NCBI RefSeq assembly: GCF_020564935.1 | Contig: NZ_JAJCXB010000009.1 | Location: 119,207 to 183,206 of the forward strand | Source of the DNA: Streptomyces pinistramenti | GTDB taxonomy: Bacteria > Actinomycetota > Actinomycetes > Streptomycetales > Streptomycetaceae | Direction: 5' to 3' | DNA length: 64,000 bases | Shown: piece after piece, positions 59,499 to 64,000 of the stretch | How positions within the stretch are numbered: the first letter of the stretch is position 1 | Layout: every line of letters begins with the position of its first letter | Translations under genes and position numbers: made by a program | Notes under the pieces: model-generated | The model's input: the letters and a program-made list of their open reading frames with translations, nothing else | The model's database searches: none | Told to the model about the DNA's origin: nothing

Positions 59499-60866
59499 AT
59501 GTCCGAGCCCCTGCCCGACCCGGCGCCGGAACCCGCATCCCGGCCCGTCAACACCCCGACTCAGGCGCCCCGTTGGACCTGGACCGCGGTAGCCATCGGC
59601 GCCTTCTGCGTCCAGCTTGACGCCTTCGCGCTGAACCTCGCGCTGCCCGTCATCCGGCGCGGCCTGCCGGGCCCGCAGGCCGCCGCGCCCTGGGTGATCG
59701 GCGGCTATCTCCTGGCGGCCGGCGCCCTGATGCCGGTCGCCGGACGCCTCGGCGACCTGTACGGCAGGCGCCGGGTGCTCGCCGTCGGCCTTGCACTGTT
59801 CGGCGCCGCGGCCGCCGGGTGCGCGCTCGCGCCGTCGCTGCCGCTGCTCGTGGCGGCCAGGGTGGTCCAGGGGGCGGGCGGCGCGCTGATCATGCCGGCC
59901 GGGCTGGCGCTGCTGACCTGTGCCTTCCCCGGCGGGCACGGGCGGCGGATGACCGGCCGGGCGCTCGGACTTGCCGGACTGGCCACCGCCTGCGGCCCGT
60001 TCGTGGGCGGCGTGCTGGCCCAGAGCGTGTCCTGGCGGGCCGTGTTCTGGCTGACGGTGGTGCCCACCGTGGCCGCCGCCTGCTGCACGCGGCGCGCCAC
60101 CGAGTCCCGCGACTCGGCCGCGGCCCGCACCCTCGACACGACGGGCGCCGCCGCCGTCACCGGCCTGTGCGCCTGCCTTGCGCTGTCCGTCGCGGGTGCC
60201 GCCCCCTGGGCCTGGGCGGGCGGCGCGGCAGCGCTGGGCGCGGTGTTCGTCCGTGCCGAACGCCGCTCCCCCGCTCCCCTGGTGGACCTCGCGCTGTTCC
60301 GCAACCGCCGCTACGTCCGGCTGACGGCGGCCGGCGCCCTCGCCAACACCGCGACCGTCGCCCTCCTGTACGTGATCCCGCTGACCCTCCAGCACGCGTA
60401 CGGGCTGTCGCCGCAGAGCGCGGGGCTGGCCTTTCTCGCACCGGCCGCCGCCCTGGCCGCGGGCGGCCCGGCGGCAGGCCGGGTGCGGCCCGCGGCGAGC
60501 GTCCCGGTGATGGCGCTCTGCCTGGCCGCCGCAGCCGTGGCGCTGTGGGCGACACCCCAGGGAGGCCCGCACGGCGCCCCCCTGGCCGCCCTCCTCCTGG
60601 CATCGACCGCTGCCGCCGCCGCACTGGGCGTCGCCGGGGCACTCGCCCTCACCGGGACGCAGGCCGTCGTACGCCCCCAGCGCGCGGGCGAAGCGTCCGG
60701 CGTGACCAAGGCCGTCCTCACCGTCACCGCCGGCCTTGGCCTCACCCTGACCGGCACCGGCAGCCACCCCTCACTCCACCTCCCGGCCGCAGCCTGCCTG
60801 CTGGCGGCCGCCGCCCTGGCAGCCTCATCCGCCCGACGCCCCTCTCACCCCGCCACGACCGCCTGA
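59499..60866 (+). CDS. MFS transporter, DHA2-like drug exporter
   Basis: A 455-residue membrane protein. LPVIRRGLPGPQAAAPWVIGG is the LP-x-I-x-x-x-L-W-type start of DHA2 exporters. GRLGDLYGRRRVLAVG is motif A, and VVQGAGGALIMPAGLALL belongs to motif C. About 12-14 transmembrane segments. ATG 59499 has GAGAGG upstream. Its last 22 bases overlap the convergent MBL/rhodanese gene. The substrate could be an antibiotic or the neighbouring operon's product; there is no direct evidence for either. Confidence 0.86.
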   Translation: MSEPLPDPAPEPASRPVNTPTQAPRWTWTAVAIGAFCVQLDAFALNLALPVIRRGLPGPQAAAPWVIGGYLLAAGALMPVAGRLGDLYGRRRVLAVGLALFGAAAAGCALAPSLPLLVAARVVQGAGGALIMPAGLALLTCAFPGGHGRRMTGRALGLAGLATACGPFVGGVLAQSVSWRAVFWLTVVPTVAAACCTRRATESRDSAAARTLDTTGAAAVTGLCACLALSVAGAAPWAWAGGAAALGAVFVRAERRSPAPLVDLALFRNRRYVRLTAAGALANTATVALLYVIPLTLQHAYGLSPQSAGLAFLAPAAALAAGGPAAGRVRPAASVPVMALCLAAAAVALWATPQGGPHGAPLAALLLASTAAAAALGVAGALALTGTQAVVRPQRAGEASGVTKAVLTVTAGLGLTLTGTGSHPSLHLPAAACLLAAAALAASSARRPSHPATTA

Positions 60867-62212
60867 TAGCCCCCCACCACATCGCACACCTCACCGAACC
60901 CGCGCGACTCCAGCAGCGCGGCGGCGATCACCGAGCGGTTGCCGCTGCGGCAGTACAGGGTGACGGGGCGGCCGGGGTCCAGCGTGCCGATCCGGGACGG
61001 GAGGGTGGCGAGCGGGATGTTGCGGGCGCCGGGCAGCGCTCCTGCGGCGTACTCGGCGGGGTTGCGCACATCCACCAACTGGCTCTGCCCCGTGCCGAGT
61101 TCGTGCGCGTCGATGCGGCGGCTCGGGACCGTGCGGGCGGGGTGCCCGGCGAACACCGCGGCCGGGTCGCGGAGATGGCCGATGACCCGGTCGTATCCGA
61201 TCCGGGCGAGGCGGGTCCTGGCCTCGGCTTCCGTCCCCGGGTCCGCGATCAGCACGATCGGGGTGTCCGGCGCGACGACGCTGCCCGCGTACTCGGCGAA
61301 CCGGGTGGCGAGGCCGGCGTGCAGGGATCCTGCGAGGTGGCAGCGGGTGTAGGCGCTCAGCGGGCGGCAGTCGAGTAGCGCCGCAGCGCGGGTGTCGCGG
61401 GCGGCGAGCGTCTGGTCGAGGGTGAGGGCGGGCGGCGGGGCCTGCTCCAGGGGCGGGTGGCCGTCGCGGTTGAGGGCCGCGTCGTGCGCGAAGTAGCCGG
61501 GGGCGGCGGGCTGGTCAGCGGTGACCAGGCGGACGAAGTCGTCCTCCGCCATGGGTTGCAGCGCGTAGTTGAGACGGCGCTGGGCGCCGATGGTGGAGCT
61601 GGTCTCGGTGGAGAGGTTGCGTCCGCAGGCCGATCCGGCGCCGTGGGCGGGGAAGACGCGGGTGGCGTCGGGGAGCGGCAGGAGCCGGGTGTGCAGCGAG
61701 CGGTACAGGTGGGCCGCCATGTCCTGCGGGGTACGCCCGGCGGCGGAGAGCAGGTCGGGCCTGCCGACGTCGCCGACGAAGAGCGTGTCGCCGGTCAGCA
61801 CGCCGAACGGTTCGGCGTCCCGCGGGTCCTCGTGGACGAGCAGGCAGATCGATTCGGGGGTGTGGCCGGGGGTGGCGAGCACGGTGAGGGTGACGCCGGT
61901 CGCGTCGTCGGGCCCGAGGTGGAGGCGTTCGCCGTCCTGTAACCGCCGGGTGGGGAAGCCGGTTTCGGCGGCCTCGCCGAAGGCTATGGCAGCGCCGGTG
62001 GCCCGCGCCAGCTCCAGGTGCCCGGAGAGGAAGTCGGCGTGGATGTGGGTCTCGATGACCAGCTCGATGCGCAGGCCCGATGCCTGAGCGTCATCCAGGT
62101 ACGCGTCGATGTCGCGGCGCGGGTCGACCAGCACGGCCCGCCCGGTGGTCTCGTCGCCGATCAGGTACGACGCCTGGGACAGGCAGTCGAGGTAGTACTG
62201 CGCGAAATGCAC
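60845..62212 (-). CDS. MBL-fold metallohydrolase with rhodanese domains (persulfide dioxygenase / CstB-like)
   Basis: A 455-residue protein. The N-terminal metallo-beta-lactamase domain has THIHADFLSGH and ATPGHTPESI with later HGAGSACGRNLS, as in ETHE1/Blh/CstB persulfide dioxygenases. The middle rhodanese domain (near DCRPLSAYTRCHLAGSLH) has no active-site cysteine in the loop. The C-terminal rhodanese (DVRNPAEYAAGALPGARNI) has the active loop CRSGNRS near 430. It would oxidise glutathione- or mycothiol-type persulfides to sulfite. Divergent from a GntR regulator and near a TauE/SafE transporter, a coherent sulfur set. Confidence 0.9.
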   Translation of the reverse strand: MHFAQYYLDCLSQASYLIGDETTGRAVLVDPRRDIDAYLDDAQASGLRIELVIETHIHADFLSGHLELARATGAAIAFGEAAETGFPTRRLQDGERLHLGPDDATGVTLTVLATPGHTPESICLLVHEDPRDAEPFGVLTGDTLFVGDVGRPDLLSAAGRTPQDMAAHLYRSLHTRLLPLPDATRVFPAHGAGSACGRNLSTETSSTIGAQRRLNYALQPMAEDDFVRLVTADQPAAPGYFAHDAALNRDGHPPLEQAPPPALTLDQTLAARDTRAAALLDCRPLSAYTRCHLAGSLHAGLATRFAEYAGSVVAPDTPIVLIADPGTEAEARTRLARIGYDRVIGHLRDPAAVFAGHPARTVPSRRIDAHELGTGQSQLVDVRNPAEYAAGALPGARNIPLATLPSRIGTLDPGRPVTLYCRSGNRSVIAAALLESRGFGEVCDVVGGYQAVVAG

Positions 62213-62329
62213 GGTCGGCCTCCAGAGGTCGTCGTACGGGACGCGTGCGGTCCCTGCGGCCCCCGGGACGTGCCGCGTTGCCGCGAGGGCCGGGCCTTTC
62301 GCGCTGAACGGACGCCCGTACGGACCGCG

Positions 62330-62358
62330 TTGTGCGGATGCACGGATGTACGTACATT
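62330..62358 (+). promoter_or_regulatory. Promoter with embedded GntR/HutC operator
   Basis: TTGTGC (62330-62335) and TACATT (62353-62358) are 17 bases apart. The perfect 12-base palindrome ATGTACGTACAT (62346-62357) overlaps the -10. HutC-type GntR proteins bind GT-N-TA-N-AC-like palindromes. This is most simply an autoregulated promoter for the GntR gene at 62447, which may also control the divergent MBL/rhodanese gene. Confidence 0.65.
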
Positions 62359-62446
62359 AAGCAGCCGCCGGATTGACGACAAGTCAGTGCCCCCCGCACA
62401 GCACGGGCCGGCGCTCACCACCCGTACGTCCGCGAAGGAACCGATC

Positions 62447-63250
62447 ATGACGACCGAACCACCGCAGCAGGGCGGATCCGGCCCGCGCCCGCTGGACCGG
62501 CGCTCGCCGCTGCCGCTGTGGGCCCAGCTCTCCGCCGACCTGCGCCGCCGCATGGAAGCCGGCGCGTTCACCGCGCAGTTCCCGGCCGAGCACCGGCTCA
62601 CCGCCGAGTACGAGGTCAGCCGGCACACCGTCCGCGAGGCGCTGCGCTCGCTGCGCGCGGACGGCCTGGTGATCGCCGAACGCGGCCGCGCCAGCCGCCT
62701 GGACACCCGCCCGCTCCAGCAGCCGCTCGGCTCGCTCTACAGCCTCTTCCGGGAGCTGGAGGGGCAGGGGGTCGAACAGCGCAGCGAGGTGCTGCGGCTG
62801 GAGCGGACGGCGGACGCCACCGTCGCCGGGCACCTGGAGCTGGTGGCCGACGCGCCGCTGGTCGTCCTGGAGCGGCTGCGGCTCGCGGACGGCGAACCGC
62901 TCGCCCACGACACCGCGTACCTGCCCGCCGAGTTCGCCGAGCCGCTGCTGGAAGCCGACTTCGGGCACACCTCCCTCTACGCCGAGCTGTCCGGCCGCTG
63001 CGGCGTGAAGGTCACCGGCGGCCGGGAGCGTATCCAGCCATTCCTGCCGGACATCCGGCAGGCGTGGCTGCTGGGACTGGCCGACCGGGAACCGGCGTTC
63101 GCGATCGAGCGGCTCGGGCACTCCGGCGCACGCCCCGTGGAGTGGCGCGAGACGGTGGTGCGCGGCGACCGGTTCGCGTTCGTCGCCGAGTGGTCCGACA
63201 ACAGCCGGGCGGTCGCCCTCGCTCCGCGGGCCGCGTGTCCGTCCTCATAG
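62447..63250 (+). CDS. GntR family regulator, HutC subfamily (UTRA domain)
   Basis: A 267-residue regulator. Winged HTH: PLPLWAQLSADLRRRM, then FPAEHRLTAEYEVSRHTVRE and ALRSLRADGLVIAERG. The UTRA effector domain follows, with LERLRLADGEPLAHDTAYLP and FLPDIRQAWLLGLADREPAF. It probably senses a sulfur compound or a metabolite of the neighbouring enzymes. GAAGGAAC precedes ATG 62447. Its stop overlaps the TauE/SafE start by 16 bases. Confidence 0.9.
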   Translation: MTTEPPQQGGSGPRPLDRRSPLPLWAQLSADLRRRMEAGAFTAQFPAEHRLTAEYEVSRHTVREALRSLRADGLVIAERGRASRLDTRPLQQPLGSLYSLFRELEGQGVEQRSEVLRLERTADATVAGHLELVADAPLVVLERLRLADGEPLAHDTAYLPAEFAEPLLEADFGHTSLYAELSGRCGVKVTGGRERIQPFLPDIRQAWLLGLADREPAFAIERLGHSGARPVEWRETVVRGDRFAFVAEWSDNSRAVALAPRAACPSS

Positions 63251-64000
63251 CCGTCGCCGCGCTGCCGTGCGGGCTGCTGATCGGCCTGCTGCTGGGCGCG
63301 CTGGGCGGCGGCGGTTCGGTCCTCGCGGTGCCCGCGCTGGTCTACGTGGCGGGGCAGTCGCCGCAGGAGGCCACGGCGGGTGCCCTGGTCGTGGTCGGCG
63401 TCGGCGCGGTCACCGGGCTCGCCTGCCACGGCCGTGCCGGGCGGGTCCGCTGGGCGGCGGGCGGCGCGTTCGGCGCGCTGGGCACGGCGGGCAGCTACCT
63501 CGGCTCCCGGTGGAGCGCGGCGGCGGACCCCGCGGTCCTCATGGCGGCCTTCGCGGGCCTGCTGCTGCTCGTCGCCGCGGCGCTGCTGCTACGGACGCTG
63601 CGCGACCGCCGCACGCACGGGGACGGGCAGCGGCCTCCAGGGGATCCCCCCACGCCGCCCCGGATACGGCCCGTACGGGTGGCGGTCACCGCGAGCGGCG
63701 TCGGGCTGCTGACCGGCTTCTTCGGCGTCGGCGGCGGGTTCGTCGTCGTCCCCGCCCTCAGCCTGGTGCTCGGCCTGGACCTGCCGGCCGCCGTCGGCAC
63801 CTCACTCCTGGTCATCCTGATCAACTCGGCCACCGCGCTGGCCACCCGGGCGGACGGCGGCCCGCTGGACTGGCCGCTGCTGACCGCCTTCGCGCTGTGC
63901 ACCGCGCTCGGCAGCTACCTCGGCAACCGGCTCACCGCCCGCCTGCCGCCCCGCGCCCTGGCCACCGCCTTCGCCTCCTTCCTGACCGTCCTCGCCCTGG
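63235..64000 (+). CDS. TauE/SafE (TSUP) family transporter, cut off at the window end
   Basis: The frame starts at GTG 63235, inside the end of the GntR gene, and is still open at 64000 (255 codons; typical length is 250-270, so it is almost complete). Several hydrophobic segments are present. LGALGGGGSVLAVPALVYV near the start and TGFFGVGGGFVVVPALSLVLG in the second half are the two repeats of the TSUP fold. Such proteins export sulfite or sulfoacetate-like anions. With a persulfide-dioxygenase-like enzyme producing sulfite nearby, sulfite export is likely. Confidence 0.88.
   Translation, partial: MSVLIAVAALPCGLLIGLLLGALGGGGSVLAVPALVYVAGQSPQEATAGALVVVGVGAVTGLACHGRAGRVRWAAGGAFGALGTAGSYLGSRWSAAADPAVLMAAFAGLLLLVAAALLLRTLRDRRTHGDGQRPPGDPPTPPRIRPVRVAVTASGVGLLTGFFGVGGGFVVVPALSLVLGLDLPAAVGTSLLVILINSATALATRADGGPLDWPLLTAFALCTALGSYLGNRLTARLPPRALATAFASFLTVLAL

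Noticed and set aside
1..64000. CRISPR array, rRNA operon, insertion sequence, prophage
   Set aside because: No regularly spaced repeats, rRNA-like sequence, terminal inverted repeats with transposase, or phage structural genes were found.

Overview
The window looks like chromosomal DNA of a high-GC actinomycete, most likely a Streptomyces. The evidence is very high GC, frequent GTG starts, dense ATGA/GTGA start-stop overlaps, an XRE/DUF397 regulator pair, a tricorn protease, sepX, and the order galU-glp-moaC-mog-rimJ-sepX, with 5-FTHF cyclo-ligase, an FmdB/Ruc protein and mscL close by. No rRNA, CRISPR array, insertion sequence or integrase was seen. There is one tRNA, Ala(CGC).

Layout. 1-9 kb: a cut-off serine esterase/beta-lactamase; a tricorn protease; a coupled monooxygenase-hydrolase-SDR operon with a divergent MerR regulator. 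9-13.6 kb: a PCMT-like methyltransferase, tiny overlapping genes facing an XRE/DUF397 pair, a small secreted protein, and a small CPT protein followed by a broken DUF6879 gene. 13.7-19.6 kb: an accessory island bounded by a 38/40-bp direct repeat of the 3' end of the exonuclease III gene. It holds a frameshifted XRE-TPR regulator, a Nudix hydrolase and an operon of 2OG-dioxygenase, unknown protein, kinase-like protein and GNAT. 19.6-29.5 kb: intact exonuclease III, a GNAT, a YtrA-type GntR/ABC system, a TipA-like MerR regulator coupled to a glycosyltransferase, a large HelD/HelR-like ATPase with an unusual C-terminus, and tRNA-Ala. 29.5-44.6 kb: conserved core, comprising sepX, rimJ-like, mog, moaC, glp, galU, 5-FTHF cyclo-ligase, a penicillin-acylase-family enzyme, a cation/proton antiporter, an MFS exporter, a CIRCE-controlled Ruc-like zinc ribbon protein, an MTA phosphorylase-family enzyme and mscL.

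44.9-58.7 kb is the most interesting part. A secreted TAP-like peptidase gene and a ten-gene operon diverge from a Zur-like palindrome. The operon encodes an ATP-grasp ligase, a DUF364-like (heavy-metal chelation) protein, a cysteine-synthase-fold PLP enzyme, a dipeptide-epimerase-like enolase, an MFS exporter, a methyltransferase and a complete peptide/nickel-type ABC importer. Together these could make, export and re-import a small dipeptide-like metallophore without an NRPS. I could not match this exact combination to a described pathway.

58.7-64 kb: a fragment of an acyl-CoA synthetase, a DHA2-like MFS exporter, and a sulfur locus (metallo-beta-lactamase/rhodanese protein, HutC-type GntR regulator with a clear operator, TauE/SafE transporter) that runs off the right end.
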